A stretch of DNA of 33,573 nt from Nocardia aobensis NBRC 100429 (GCF_000308375.1 NZ_BAFQ01000286.1:1-33573), one strand, 5' to 3'. Shown: positions 16,776-24,593, numbered from the stretch's first letter. Translations and numbers: made by a program. Notes: generated by a model from the letters alone, not told the origin.

Positions 16776-17363
16776 TCAGGTGAACAGCTGGGCACGCGCC
16801 GCGGTCAGCGCCACCCTCGCGGCGGCATCGGCGGTGCTGTCGTCTACCCGCTCCCCGGTGATCAGTACGCGGAAATAGATCGGCGCCACAAGCGTTTTGA
16901 TCATCTCCGCCGGATCGGTGCCCTCGGGCAGCTCCCCGCGAGCGACCGCCCGCGTCACGACCGGCAGCGTCTGCCGGATCCGATCGCGGAAGACGTGCCG
17001 TGCGGAGTTCGGAGGCGCGGGCAGGCCCGCCGCGGTGGACACCATCACCGCCAGAATGGCCCGGCCGGAGGCGCTGGTGGTCCACGCGACCAGGCTGCGC
17101 GCGAGCGCGCGGAGATCCTCGTCGACCGACCCGGTATCGGGGATGGGGATTTCCGTCGCGACACTCTCGGCCAGCGCCTCGGCGATCAGGCTGTCGCGAT
17201 CGGGCCATCGCCGATAGACGGTGGTCTTGTGCACGCCGGTGCGCTGGGCGACGTTGTCGATCGTGAACGCGGCGTATCCCCGTTCGCTCAGCTCGTCGAC
17301 GGTGGCGGCGAGCACGGCGGCGCGGACCTTCGGCCCACGTCCCAGAGGCGCGGACGAACTCAT
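16776..17363 (-). CDS. TetR/AcrR family transcriptional regulator
   Basis: A 195-residue TetR regulator. The N-terminal helix-turn-helix is at about 10-57 (PKVRAAVLAATVDELSERGYAAFTIDNVAQRTGVHKTTVYRRWPDRDSLIAEAL). The C-terminal domain resembles the TetR_C subfamily with a WTTSASGRAILAVMVSTAAG helix. The ATG at 17363 has AGGAG five bases upstream, so the longer frame reaching 17480 is not the start. It faces the DUF1772-DUF385 fusion gene, and the space between them contains repeated AGTTGCGATAT boxes that are probably its operators. It most likely represses itself and the divergent operon. Confidence 0.93.
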   Translation of the reverse strand: MSSSAPLGRGPKVRAAVLAATVDELSERGYAAFTIDNVAQRTGVHKTTVYRRWPDRDSLIAEALAESVATEIPIPDTGSVDEDLRALARSLVAWTTSASGRAILAVMVSTAAGLPAPPNSARHVFRDRIRQTLPVVTRAVARGELPEGTDPAEMIKTLVAPIYFRVLITGERVDDSTADAAARVALTAARAQLFT

Positions 17364-17364
17364 T

Positions 17365-17433
17365 GCAACTCCTAGTTGCGATATCGCGGACGGGCGGGCA
17401 TCCTGACGATATCGCAACTCGATGTTGCGATAT
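17365..17433. promoter_or_regulatory. Cluster of GTTGCGATAT operator boxes between divergent genes
   Basis: A perfect 10-bp inverted repeat, ATATCGCAAC (17409-17418) and GTTGCGATAT (17424-17433) around a five-base spacer, lies 16 bases before the ATG of the divergent operon. A third copy, AGTTGCGATATCG at 17374-17386, forms a perfect 13-bp inverted repeat with 17407-17419. It also overlaps a smaller dyad, GCAACT/AGTTGC (17365-17370 and 17374-17379), which touches the TetR ribosome binding site. Multiple half-sites of one motif beside a TetR gene are best read as its operators. Confidence 0.82.
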
Positions 17434-17449
17434 TCCGATGGGAGTCTCG

Positions 17450-18379
17450 ATGCTGTCGAAGTCCATCCGGGGAGCCGCACTCCTGTTCCCCGGTCTCCTG
17501 GCCGGAGCGTTCGGCTACGGCGCCGTCAACGTGCTGTACGCGTTTCGTGAAGTGCCTCTCGAGGTCCGGTTCACGTTTCACGTCGCGCTCATGCGAGTCA
17601 ACGGTCCGGTCATGCAATCGCTGATGGCGCTGGCGGTGCTCGCCACCCTGGTGCTCGCGGTGCAATCGCGGGGAGGGCGGCGCCGGGTCGCCGCGTGCGC
17701 CACCGTGCTGGTGGTTCTCTCGTTCCTGGTGACGCGATTCGGGAATGTGCCGATCAACCAGCAGATCAAACAATGGGCGGTGGGCACCGCGCCCGCGGAT
17801 TACGCCGATACCCTGCGACGCTGGGAATTGTTTCATTTCACCCGAACCGGTTGCGCCGTAGTCGCATTCATTCTGGTGATCGTCGCGGTGGTCGGATTCA
17901 CCTCGACCGACGACGATATCCGGCCGATGCGGGAAAATCCGCGCCGGTCGCCCTCCGCGCGACGCGATATCCGCAATCGCATCGTCGTACTCGCCCATCG
18001 CATCGGCCTGCCGTTCGGCCCCATTCACCTGCTCACCGTGGCCGGTCGTTCGACGGGAAATCCCCGAACCACTCCCGTCGCCCCGATACAGCTGGACAGC
18101 GTCCAGTACCTCGTGCAGGCATACCCCGATGCCGAGTGGGTCGAGAATGCCCGAGCCGCCGGCCGTGGCGTCCTCACGCGCGGCCGCAAGTCCCGGACCG
18201 TCGACCTGATCGAAGTGCCCGAACAACATCGCGGGCCCGTGCTACGCGCCTTTCCTAAGCAAAACCCGAGGGGCGCACAGGCATTCGTCAGAAATGGTCT
18301 GGTGGAATCCGGCTCGCCGGACAGCTTCGCCGACGCGGCGAGCCGCTGCGCCGTCTTTCGTGTCGACGCCGTCGTGTGA
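17450..18379 (+). CDS. DUF1772 membrane domain fused to a DUF385 (deazaflavin nitroreductase-type) domain
   Basis: A 309-residue two-domain protein. Residues 5-152 form a four-helix DUF1772 (anthrone oxygenase-like) domain, with the typical NVPINQQIKQWAVG...DYADTLRRWELFHFTRT segment at 99-133. After a polar linker, residues 175-305 match the DUF385/nitroreductase family of F420-binding proteins (LTVAGRSTGNPRTTPV at 195-210, YLVQAYPDAEWVENARAAGRGVLTRGRKSRTVDLIEVP). Ddn-type proteins use reduced F420. The fusion would place an F420-type domain on a membrane anchor. GGGAG lies five bases before the ATG at 17450, preferred over ATG 17438. It is probably controlled by the divergent TetR and co-transcribed with the next gene. 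Confidence 0.88.
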   Translation: MLSKSIRGAALLFPGLLAGAFGYGAVNVLYAFREVPLEVRFTFHVALMRVNGPVMQSLMALAVLATLVLAVQSRGGRRRVAACATVLVVLSFLVTRFGNVPINQQIKQWAVGTAPADYADTLRRWELFHFTRTGCAVVAFILVIVAVVGFTSTDDDIRPMRENPRRSPSARRDIRNRIVVLAHRIGLPFGPIHLLTVAGRSTGNPRTTPVAPIQLDSVQYLVQAYPDAEWVENARAAGRGVLTRGRKSRTVDLIEVPEQHRGPVLRAFPKQNPRGAQAFVRNGLVESGSPDSFADAASRCAVFRVDAVV

Positions 18380-18401
18380 CGCCGCATATCGAGAGGGAAC
18401 G

Positions 18402-18803
18402 ATGATTCGCACTCCGTTGACGCCGATCACCGGGCAAGCCGTCGGCATTCTTGCCGACGGCGCGGTCAAAATACTGCTCGCCGCCGTCTATATCGTCGGT
18501 GCCGAATCGCTGAGTCATCGACTCGGCGTCGCCACCTGGCTGCTGATCGCCTGCGCCGCAACTCTGCTCATCGCCGGTGGCGGTGAACTCGCTTACCTGC
18601 GCAACCGCCCGGTGAGCACGTATATGCGGCTCATGATCGGCTACGACAGCGGCTGGTCGATCGTGACCGTCGTCGCGCTGCTGCTGGCATGGCAGGGCAA
18701 CCGGACGGCCGGCGAGCTCTGGATCGGTTATCAGACGATAGCGCCGCTCGCCTTCGCCGCGCTGCTGATCGCGGCCGACGGCCGTGACTCCGCGCCGGAA
18801 TGA
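18402..18803 (+). CDS. Small four-helix integral membrane protein
   Basis: A 133-residue protein made of four hydrophobic segments: AVKILLAAVYIVGAESL, VATWLLIACAATLLIAGGG, SGWSIVTVVALLLAW and YQTIAPLAFAALLIAAD. No family motif is recognised. The length and helix pattern recall small DoxX- or SPW-like membrane proteins, but no signature supports that. GAGAGGGAA lies just before the ATG at 18402, so this start is secure and the longer frame from 18294 is not used. It follows the DUF1772-DUF385 gene by 22 bases and probably belongs to the same TetR-controlled operon, perhaps as a membrane partner. Confidence 0.85.
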   Translation: MIRTPLTPITGQAVGILADGAVKILLAAVYIVGAESLSHRLGVATWLLIACAATLLIAGGGELAYLRNRPVSTYMRLMIGYDSGWSIVTVVALLLAWQGNRTAGELWIGYQTIAPLAFAALLIAADGRDSAPE

Positions 18804-19121
18804 ACCGGCGGGGCCGACCGATGGTGACCCGCTGCGCCGATTCAGCCGACGCGCAAGCGCCGGCGGTTTTCCGCGATTGGGGAATACCTGCCGCGCAGTC
18901 TGTTTCGAATGGCGTGAGAGCGGACTCGGCTACCCTCGGGATACCGGCGGGTAACTCCATCCGCCTGTCCGCGGGTGGCGTCGAAGAATTGAGGCAATCG
19001 GTATTTTATTGTCTTGCAATGCTTTCGAGTGCTGTAAGGTACTGTGCTTCTGGCGCCGGATCGGTGAGGGCGCCGGTTCGCTCGGATAATCGTTGTCTTA
19101 CAGTGGAATCGAGATACGTGC
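18804..19121. other. Intergenic region upstream of the phosphotransferase gene
   Basis: The 318-base stretch holds no credible gene. The 5' half is ordinary GC-rich DNA. An AT-richer patch at about 18990-19045 and a GATAAT at 19085-19090 are promoter candidates for the next gene, but neither has a convincing -35. The 7-mer CTGTAAG near 19033 recurs inverted as CTTACAG near 19097. Confidence 0.4.
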
Positions 19122-20294
19122 GTGAATCACAAGCTCTGGTTGCTCGGTCGTTCTGCCACCGTTGGTACCCGGATGCTGGGTGAGAAGATTCGCGGCCCGA
19201 GATCGCGCTCCCTGAACGACGTGCCGATCTCCGGAGACCACGTCACCCCCGAGTGGCTGACCGCGGTGCTGTGCCGCGATGTTCCCGGCGCCGAGGTGAC
19301 GGGCTTCGAGACCTCCAACGGCAGTAGCGGCACCTCGACGAGGGTCGCGATCCGGGTCGAATACAACGAGGCGGGAAGCCAGGCGCAGCTGCCGACCCGG
19401 TTGTTCGCCAAGACCACCACCAGTTTCAGCCAGCGCATACTGCTGGGTGGCGGAAAGATGATCGACGGGGAAACCCGGTTCTTCCGCGACTTCCGGCCCG
19501 CCGTCGACATCGAGGCGCCGATCGGATACTGGGGCGCGTCCGACCCGGCGTCCTGGCGGTCGATCGCGCTGATGGAGGACATCGCCGCGACCCGCGGCGC
19601 CGTGTTCAGCGAGCCCACCGCCACGATCACTCGCGAACAAGCCGAGGATCTGGTCCGCAATCTCGCCCGGCTGCACGGCACCTTCTGGGAATCCGAGGCG
19701 ATCGACGCCCTCAACACCCCGGCGTACATGCTCGACGTGTACCTCTCCGCGATCGATATGAAGAAGCGGTGCGAGGTGGGCCTTCGCCGCGCGGAGGAGG
19801 TCGTTCCGCCGGCCCTGCACGGCAGCAGCGAACGGCTGTGGGCCGGTGTCGAACGGGCGGTGTCCATCGCGACCGAGGAGGTTCCGCCGACGCTGCTGCA
19901 CGGCGATCCCCACATCGGGCAGACCTACGTCACCAGCGCCGGCCGCATGGGTTTCGTGGACTGGCAGGTCGTCATGCGAGGCGGATGGGCACACGATTTC
20001 GCCTACACCGTCAACTCCGGATGCGAGCCGGAAGACCGCCGGGTGTGGGACAGGGACCTGCTCGCGGTGTACCTGGACGAACTCGGGGCGGCGGGCGGTA
20101 AGCCGCCGGCCTTCGACGACGCCTGGTTGCTCTACCGCCAGCAGTCGATGTTCGCTTACGCCGCATGGGCTTTCACCATCGGACGCGCGAGCTACCAGCC
20201 CAAGATGCAGTCGAACGAAACCTGCCTGACCCTGTTGCGGCGCATCACCACCGCCATCGACGACAACGATTCCCTGGGCGCCCTCGGCGTCTGA
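19122..20294 (+). CDS. Phosphotransferase (aminoglycoside phosphotransferase/choline kinase-like fold)
   Basis: A 390-residue kinase-fold protein. The catalytic loop LLHGDPHIGQTY has H260, D262 and H264, and the metal-binding VDWQ lies at 279-282, followed by GGWAHDFAY, which is typical of this superfamily. The N-lobe contains SGTSTRVAIRVEY and LFAKTT with the presumed ATP-binding Lys. In most relatives the loop reads HGDxHxxN; here the last position is Gln267, which may weaken metal binding. Actinobacterial members of this branch often sit with lipid, steroid or P450 genes and have unknown substrates. The start is GTG at 19122. The P450 gene follows on the same strand after 149 bases. Confidence 0.85.
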   Translation: MNHKLWLLGRSATVGTRMLGEKIRGPRSRSLNDVPISGDHVTPEWLTAVLCRDVPGAEVTGFETSNGSSGTSTRVAIRVEYNEAGSQAQLPTRLFAKTTTSFSQRILLGGGKMIDGETRFFRDFRPAVDIEAPIGYWGASDPASWRSIALMEDIAATRGAVFSEPTATITREQAEDLVRNLARLHGTFWESEAIDALNTPAYMLDVYLSAIDMKKRCEVGLRRAEEVVPPALHGSSERLWAGVERAVSIATEEVPPTLLHGDPHIGQTYVTSAGRMGFVDWQVVMRGGWAHDFAYTVNSGCEPEDRRVWDRDLLAVYLDELGAAGGKPPAFDDAWLLYRQQSMFAYAAWAFTIGRASYQPKMQSNETCLTLLRRITTAIDDNDSLGALGV

Positions 20295-20443
20295 CGCACC
20301 AACGCTGTACCACGAATGATCATCGTGCTGCCGATGGTCGTCCCGGCCAGGGTCGTCCGGGCGCGACCAGCGCAGCCTTCGACGCGCGCGACATCCCCTC
20401 GAGCAGTTCGATACGGCGCGCGATACGACAACTGGAGTGGTTG

Positions 20444-21715
20444 ATGACTACGTCGCAGTTCCCGACCCGCCCGACGATGTGTCCCGTTGCCCACGGCTCG
20501 CCGACGAGTTCCGACGGCCCGCGCGTCCCGTTGTACACCCCCGATTTCTCCGACGACCCGCATCGGGTCTACCGCGAAATGCGCAGCAGATACGGCTCAC
20601 TCGCACCCGTCGAACTGGCGCCGGGCGTGCCCGCGACCCTGGTGATCGGCTACCGCACCGCGGTGCGCATTCTCAACGATCCCGAACACTTTCCCGCCGA
20701 CCCGCGCGTGTGGCAGCAGACGGTGCCCTCGGACTGCCCGATCCTCCCGCTGCTGGAATGGCGCCCGATGGCGAGCAGAAGTTCCGGCTCCGATTTCCAT
20801 CGGTACCGTGAGGCCATCACCGCCGGTATCGACGCGGTCGATCTGCACTCGCTGCGCGCGGCGGTCGAGAAGGCCACACTTCCCCTGATCAACAGCTTCT
20901 GCCAGGACGGCCAGGCGGAACTGATCACCCAGTACATCTATCCACTGGCATTCGAGCTCGTGAACGTCATGCTCGGATGCCCGCCGGAGATCGGCGCGCA
21001 GGTCGCGGCCGGAACGGCCAAGCTGCTCGAAGGTGTCGACGCCGAACAAGGCAACCGCATTCTCGGCGAGGCGCTGATGAGCCTGGTGCGCCTCAAACGA
21101 GCCACCCCGAGCAACGACATCACGTCGGTCCTGCAACAACATCCGGCCGCCCTCGACGACACCGAGGTCTCGCATCATGTGTCGCAGATCTACGGCACCG
21201 GAATCGAATTCGAGCTGAACCTGATCGCCAACACCCTGCTGCTGGTACTCACCGACGACCGTTTCGGCGGCAGTGTGCTCGGCGGAAATCTCTCCTCCCG
21301 CGACGCGGTGGACGAGGTGTTGTTCAACGACCCGCCCCTGGCGAACCTGCTGATCACCTACCCCCGCCAGCCGATGCTGATCGACGACGTCTGGCTACCC
21401 GCCAATCAGCCGGTCGTGATCAGTATGTCGGCCTGCAACAACGATCCCGTCATTCGCAGCGACGATATGACCGGCAACCGATCCCACCTGGCCTGGGGCA
21501 TCGGCCCGCACGCGTGCCCCGCCCAGTCGATCGCGTACCTGATCGCCCAGGAAGCGATCGACCAACTCCTCGACGCCCTGCCCGAAATCGAGCTCGCGAC
21601 CGACGCCCCGAGTTGGCGCCCCGGCCCGTTCCACCGAGCATTGACGGCCTTGCCGGTGACCTTCCCCCGCACCGAGCCACTGAATTTGAACAACAAGCCG
21701 GCCATGCCGGGGTGA
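20444..21715 (+). CDS. Cytochrome P450, CYP157-like, lacking the ExxR arginine
   Basis: A 423-residue P450-fold protein starting MTTSQFPTRPTMCPVAHG. The N-terminal VPLYTPDFSDDPHRVYREMRSRYGSLAPVELAPGVPATLVIGYRTA is typical of the P450s found in actinobacterial conservons. The heme region is HLAWGIGPHACPAQSIA, with ligand Cys358 and Trp in place of the usual Phe. The K-helix, normally ExxR, reads E291-V-L-F294 in DEVLFNDPPLANL, so the Arg is absent. Streptomyces CYP157 proteins are known for this loss. The I-helix (GTGIEFELNL) also lacks the usual acid-Thr pair. GGAG six bases before the ATG supports the start, so the long upstream frame extension is rejected. No redox partner or conservon genes are nearby. 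Confidence 0.9.
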   Translation: MTTSQFPTRPTMCPVAHGSPTSSDGPRVPLYTPDFSDDPHRVYREMRSRYGSLAPVELAPGVPATLVIGYRTAVRILNDPEHFPADPRVWQQTVPSDCPILPLLEWRPMASRSSGSDFHRYREAITAGIDAVDLHSLRAAVEKATLPLINSFCQDGQAELITQYIYPLAFELVNVMLGCPPEIGAQVAAGTAKLLEGVDAEQGNRILGEALMSLVRLKRATPSNDITSVLQQHPAALDDTEVSHHVSQIYGTGIEFELNLIANTLLLVLTDDRFGGSVLGGNLSSRDAVDEVLFNDPPLANLLITYPRQPMLIDDVWLPANQPVVISMSACNNDPVIRSDDMTGNRSHLAWGIGPHACPAQSIAYLIAQEAIDQLLDALPEIELATDAPSWRPGPFHRALTALPVTFPRTEPLNLNNKPAMPG

Positions 21716-21722
21716 CACTCGC

Positions 21723-21737
21723 ACAGTGGCCCACTGT
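21723..21737. terminator. Short perfect dyad between convergent genes, possible bidirectional terminator
   Basis: ACAGTGG (21723-21729) and CCACTGT (21731-21737) form a 7-bp dyad around one base, between the P450 stop and the stop of the WXG-like gene. A realistic hairpin would have a 5-bp stem and 5-base loop, followed by TATT rather than a true T-run, so it is weak. Confidence 0.3.
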
Positions 21738-22060
21738 TATTCGGACATGGAGTCCACGGCCTTGCCGATGCGACCGAGACTGGTCGCATAGCGTTCGTCG
21801 ACACTCGTGCGCGCGCTGACGATCTCGACGATCTTCTTTCCGATGCTCTCGAGTTCCGCCAGGCTCGACAGGATGTCCTGCTTTCGCGCCGAAGCGAATT
21901 CGACGAGCGCGGGCCCGGTCTGCCAGCCTTCGTTCGCCTGCCGCGCCGGTTCGATCTCGTCGAATTGTTGCTCGACGCGGGTTCGGGATTCGTTGCTGTT
22001 GGTGGAGATGTCCACCCCGGCCTGTTGCGCCGTCGCGGGGTCGATGCAGACGTCTGTCAT
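21737..22060 (-). CDS. Small helical WXG100-like protein
   Basis: A 107-residue all-helical protein. VCIDPATAQQAGVDISTNSNESRTRVEQQFDEIEPARQ forms the first helix, a turn follows with GWQTGPALVEF at about 45-55 resembling the WxG hairpin, and DILSSLAELESIGKKIVEIVSARTSVDERYATSLGRI forms the second helix. Size and layout suit an ESX/type VII-secreted WXG100 relative, although the motif is W-Q-T rather than W-x-G. AGGA lies seven bases before the ATG. It follows the small membrane protein by 12 bases, and both follow the Amidase_6-like effector, so all three form one operon. It may be the effector's secretion partner; that is an inference. Confidence 0.72.
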   Translation of the reverse strand: MTDVCIDPATAQQAGVDISTNSNESRTRVEQQFDEIEPARQANEGWQTGPALVEFASARKQDILSSLAELESIGKKIVEIVSARTSVDERYATSLGRIGKAVDSMSE

Positions 22061-22072
22061 GGTGAGGTCCTG

Positions 22073-22468
22073 TCAGAAGAACGCTTCGCACGGATGGTAG
22101 CGAGGCGAGATCGGTTCATCGGTATTCGGTTGCAGCAGTGCGGATCCCACGACCAGCGCGTAACCGATGCTGATGATCACCGCCGAGGCCGCGACAACGA
22201 TCCCGAGGACCTTCGCCGGCGTCGAGGAGAAACGCGTGGCGGACACGAGGAACACCACTGCTGCCGCGGCAGCGCAGATCAACAGAACTGTCGCGGCCCA
22301 GCTCGCGACGGTGGCGGCGGTCGGAACGGGAATGGTTCGCGCACAATGTGATTCGAGAAGCGCTTCGGCCCGCTCATCCAGCTTGTGATCGGCAACCGCA
22401 AGGAGGAGAACGGCAGCTGCGAAGCAGGCGAGGAACAGTGCGGCTGACACGATCGTGGGGCGTTTCAA
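22073..22468 (-). CDS. Small membrane protein, candidate immunity partner of the amidase-type effector
   Basis: A 131-residue protein with three hydrophobic segments: VSAALFLACFAAAVLLLAVA, VASWAATVLLICAAAAAVVFLVS and VLGIVVAASAVIISIGYALVV. No family is recognised. The TTG start at 22468 lies directly after the TAG of the effector gene, with no spacer. Its ribosome binding site AAGGAG is inside the effector's last codons (Lys-Glu-Thr-Trp), nine bases from the TTG, so translation is tightly linked. Small membrane proteins encoded straight after a cell-wall-acting toxin are often its immunity protein, since protection is needed in the envelope. That role is inferred from position only. Confidence 0.75.
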   Translation of the reverse strand: MKRPTIVSAALFLACFAAAVLLLAVADHKLDERAEALLESHCARTIPVPTAATVASWAATVLLICAAAAAVVFLVSATRFSSTPAKVLGIVVAASAVIISIGYALVVGSALLQPNTDEPISPRYHPCEAFF

Positions 22469-23722
22469 CTACCAGGTCTCCTTCGGCCGAATGATCCGGA
22501 CGTTCTGTGTGCCGCCGTCCTGATTCGAGAATCCGATCCGGTCGGTCAGGCTGAAATCCTTCCCGTTCGTCGTGTGCTGGGAATAGAGAATGTCACCGTT
22601 GGGAAGTACGGCGGTCACGACCGCCGTGTGGTGCGCTTCGCCCGGCTTGTAGTCGCCGACGTTCTGCGTGTGCTCCCAGTACACGAGATCGCCTGGTTTC
22701 GCCCCGGCCGTCCCGACCTCCTGCGCTCCGTTGTTCAGGAAGAAATTCTTCTGCTTCTCCGCATTGAACCAGGTGTCGCTGTGGCTCAGTCCCTGCAGGG
22801 AGCCAGGCCCCGGCGGATCGAAGTCGATTCCCGATGCCCGGCTGCGGTTCCAGCCGTCCGAATCGGTGGTCAGAGTGCCTTTGTAATCGAGACCGGCCGA
22901 CGCGAGAGTGGTGGAGACGAAGTTCGCGCAATTGTTCTGGAACTTGTCGATCGACGTATCGTTCGCGTGGTCGCGAGCGAACTGCACCGCCTTGACCGCG
23001 TTGTAGCCGTTGGAACCTTCGAGTTCCTTCTTCACGCTGTCGGGGATCCCGTTGAGATCGTGAAGTTCGACCGGCACCGCCAACATGAGTTGCTTGCGCC
23101 GATCGACGGGCAGCGAGTCCCACCATGCCTTGACCACATCGGCGGGCTGACCTTGCGGCAGGGTCTCGCGAATGGCGTCGAGCGCGTCGGCCACCGCCGC
23201 GGACTGCTGTTTCAGGGCGTCATCGAGCGAGCTGGTGTCGACGTTGATGTTCAGTTTGCGCAGCGCGCCGGCGACCTCCTGGTCGGCGCGATCCGCCGCA
23301 TCGATCGCATCCTTGATCAGCGCGTTGTATCGCCGGCAGTCGTCCGCCGCGGTCTCCGGATCGTGATGCCCGGCCGGGACGACGAGAACATCGCCCTCGA
23401 GGTCCAGGCCCGCGACCGTTCCCGCCGTGATCGCCGAACTCGCCTGTGCCTGCGCGATCCGTGCCGCATCCTCGAGCGTGTCCAGCGCGGTGACGGCGCC
23501 CCGCAACAGCACGCCGACCTCCTCCAGCTTCCCCGTGACATCGGAAATCCGCCCGCGCACGAGCTCGCCCAGATAGTCGGTCCAGGATTCCTCGAGCCGA
23601 CGCGATCCATTGGCATGGATCTCGGCGACGGCCTCCTCACAATCCTTGGCCGCCGCCAGCAGATCGTCGGCTGCGGCTTGCCAGCTGCCCGGATTCGCGT
23701 ACCGAAGTTGATGTAGATCCAT
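22469..23722 (-). CDS. Large WXG-like protein with C-terminal Amidase_6-type domain, putative type VII effector
   Basis: A 417-residue protein. Residues 1-100 are helical with a WxxxxxE-like start (LHQLRYANPGSWQAAADDLL) and SWTDYLGEL at about 46-54, like ESX-secreted N-terminal domains. The linker at 200-230 (WWDSLPVDRRKQLMLAVPVELHDLNGIPDSV) is a sequence type common in actinobacterial secreted hydrolases and toxins. Residues 238-415 look like the Amidase_6 papain/NlpC-like fold: YNAVKAVQFARDHA, then FQNNCANFVSTTLASAG with Cys265 as nucleophile, KPGDLVYWE, HHTAVVT with His364/365, and YSQHTTNGKDF. The predicted activity is peptide or amide hydrolysis, perhaps of cell wall. No classical signal peptide is present, in keeping with type VII export. 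Confidence 0.85.
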   Translation of the reverse strand: MDLHQLRYANPGSWQAAADDLLAAAKDCEEAVAEIHANGSRRLEESWTDYLGELVRGRISDVTGKLEEVGVLLRGAVTALDTLEDAARIAQAQASSAITAGTVAGLDLEGDVLVVPAGHHDPETAADDCRRYNALIKDAIDAADRADQEVAGALRKLNINVDTSSLDDALKQQSAAVADALDAIRETLPQGQPADVVKAWWDSLPVDRRKQLMLAVPVELHDLNGIPDSVKKELEGSNGYNAVKAVQFARDHANDTSIDKFQNNCANFVSTTLASAGLDYKGTLTTDSDGWNRSRASGIDFDPPGPGSLQGLSHSDTWFNAEKQKNFFLNNGAQEVGTAGAKPGDLVYWEHTQNVGDYKPGEAHHTAVVTAVLPNGDILYSQHTTNGKDFSLTDRIGFSNQDGGTQNVRIIRPKETW

Positions 23723-23831
23723 GACCGTCCCCCCGTACCTTCGATGGTGGTCAGAGGGTAGTCAAAACGCCAAAAACGGGCAAATAGAACAAATTTGGTG
23801 GCGCGGCGATCTCAGCTCACGCCACCCGGGG

Positions 23832-24431
23832 CTACTTGCGGTGGCGACCGGTGTATCCGTCGGTCGACGGAGAATCATGAGCCTCGTCCGGGTTGCCGTC
23901 GCCGCTTTCGGCACCGGATCGATCACCAGGACCTTTGCCGATTCGGCGCGGTTTGGCGATGCGACGGATTCCGGCGGCGGGGGCGCGTTCACCGGCTCGC
24001 TTCCGTCGCAATTCGTCGAGGTCGACGACGCTTGCGTCCTGATCGGCCGGGCCCGCATGAACCGATGCGGGACCTTCATCGGCCACTGCGGGGCCGGTAT
24101 CAGCCACCGCGGGACCATGCCACGCGGTACTCGAATCCGCCGGCCACGACCCGGTCTCTCGCTGCAATTCCGACCGCATGACGGGCCTGGTCGGCGCCGG
24201 ATCGTTGACACGGCGGGCGCCCTCTGAACGCCACGTCTTACGAGCAGGCTTGGCGTCGTCCGCCACCCGTCGGGGACGCCGCGGCAGCTGGACAACTTTC
24301 GGCGCGCCCGCCCCTGTTGTCTTCGGCGCGGATCGTGATTCCGGTACTTCGTGGTCAGACATCGAATTACCGGGCGACGAGCGCCGCTGTCCCGGTCGCG
24401 GCGCCGGTCGGGTCGCCGAGTCGATGTCCAC
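23832..24431 (-). CDS. Hypothetical disordered, charged protein
   Basis: An unrecognised protein of up to 199 residues rich in Ala, Arg, Pro, Asp and Ser, with no hydrophobic core, so mostly disordered. It contains a degenerate repeat around residues 104-130 (GPAVADTGPAVADEGPASV, then HAGPADQD) followed by a charged helix, VVDLDELRRKRAGERA. The mix of acidic and basic blocks looks more natural than the overlapping forward-strand frames, but evidence is modest. The start may be GTG 24431 or ATG 24362 (MSDHEVPESRSAPK); neither has a clear ribosome binding site. It lies 109 bases upstream of the Amidase_6-type effector in the same direction and could be part of that locus. Confidence 0.5.
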   Translation of the reverse strand: MDIDSATRPAPRPGQRRSSPGNSMSDHEVPESRSAPKTTGAGAPKVVQLPRRPRRVADDAKPARKTWRSEGARRVNDPAPTRPVMRSELQRETGSWPADSSTAWHGPAVADTGPAVADEGPASVHAGPADQDASVVDLDELRRKRAGERAPAAGIRRIAKPRRIGKGPGDRSGAESGDGNPDEAHDSPSTDGYTGRHRK

Positions 24432-24593
24432 GCTTGTGGCTGATGGTGGTGCTCACGTCCCCATTGTCTCAGAGTGTCGCGGGTGGGAGCGAGGTCGGTG
24501 CGGCCCGGCGCGTGATGCTGTCGAACCGGCTTCGACCGGAGTTCGCGGATATGGTCTGCGTGGACGGGCTCCCATGGCAGCCGCGTCGAATTG

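Noticed and set aside
16766..16777. 12-bp palindrome GAACGCGCGTTC between convergent genes as a terminator
   Set aside because: No loop is possible and no T-run follows; short GC palindromes are common in this genome.
18800..19183. 127-aa forward frame in the gap before the phosphotransferase
   Set aside because: No ribosome binding site or family features, and it overlaps the start of the next gene in another frame.
20165..20443. N-terminal extension of the P450 frame
   Set aside because: It overlaps the phosphotransferase end and reads as Arg-rich shadow; the ATG at 20444 with GGAG fits the family N-terminus.
22574..23716. 380-aa forward frame opposite the amidase-type effector
   Set aside because: The minus strand has the catalytic Cys/His motifs and couples to the next gene; the forward product is shadow.
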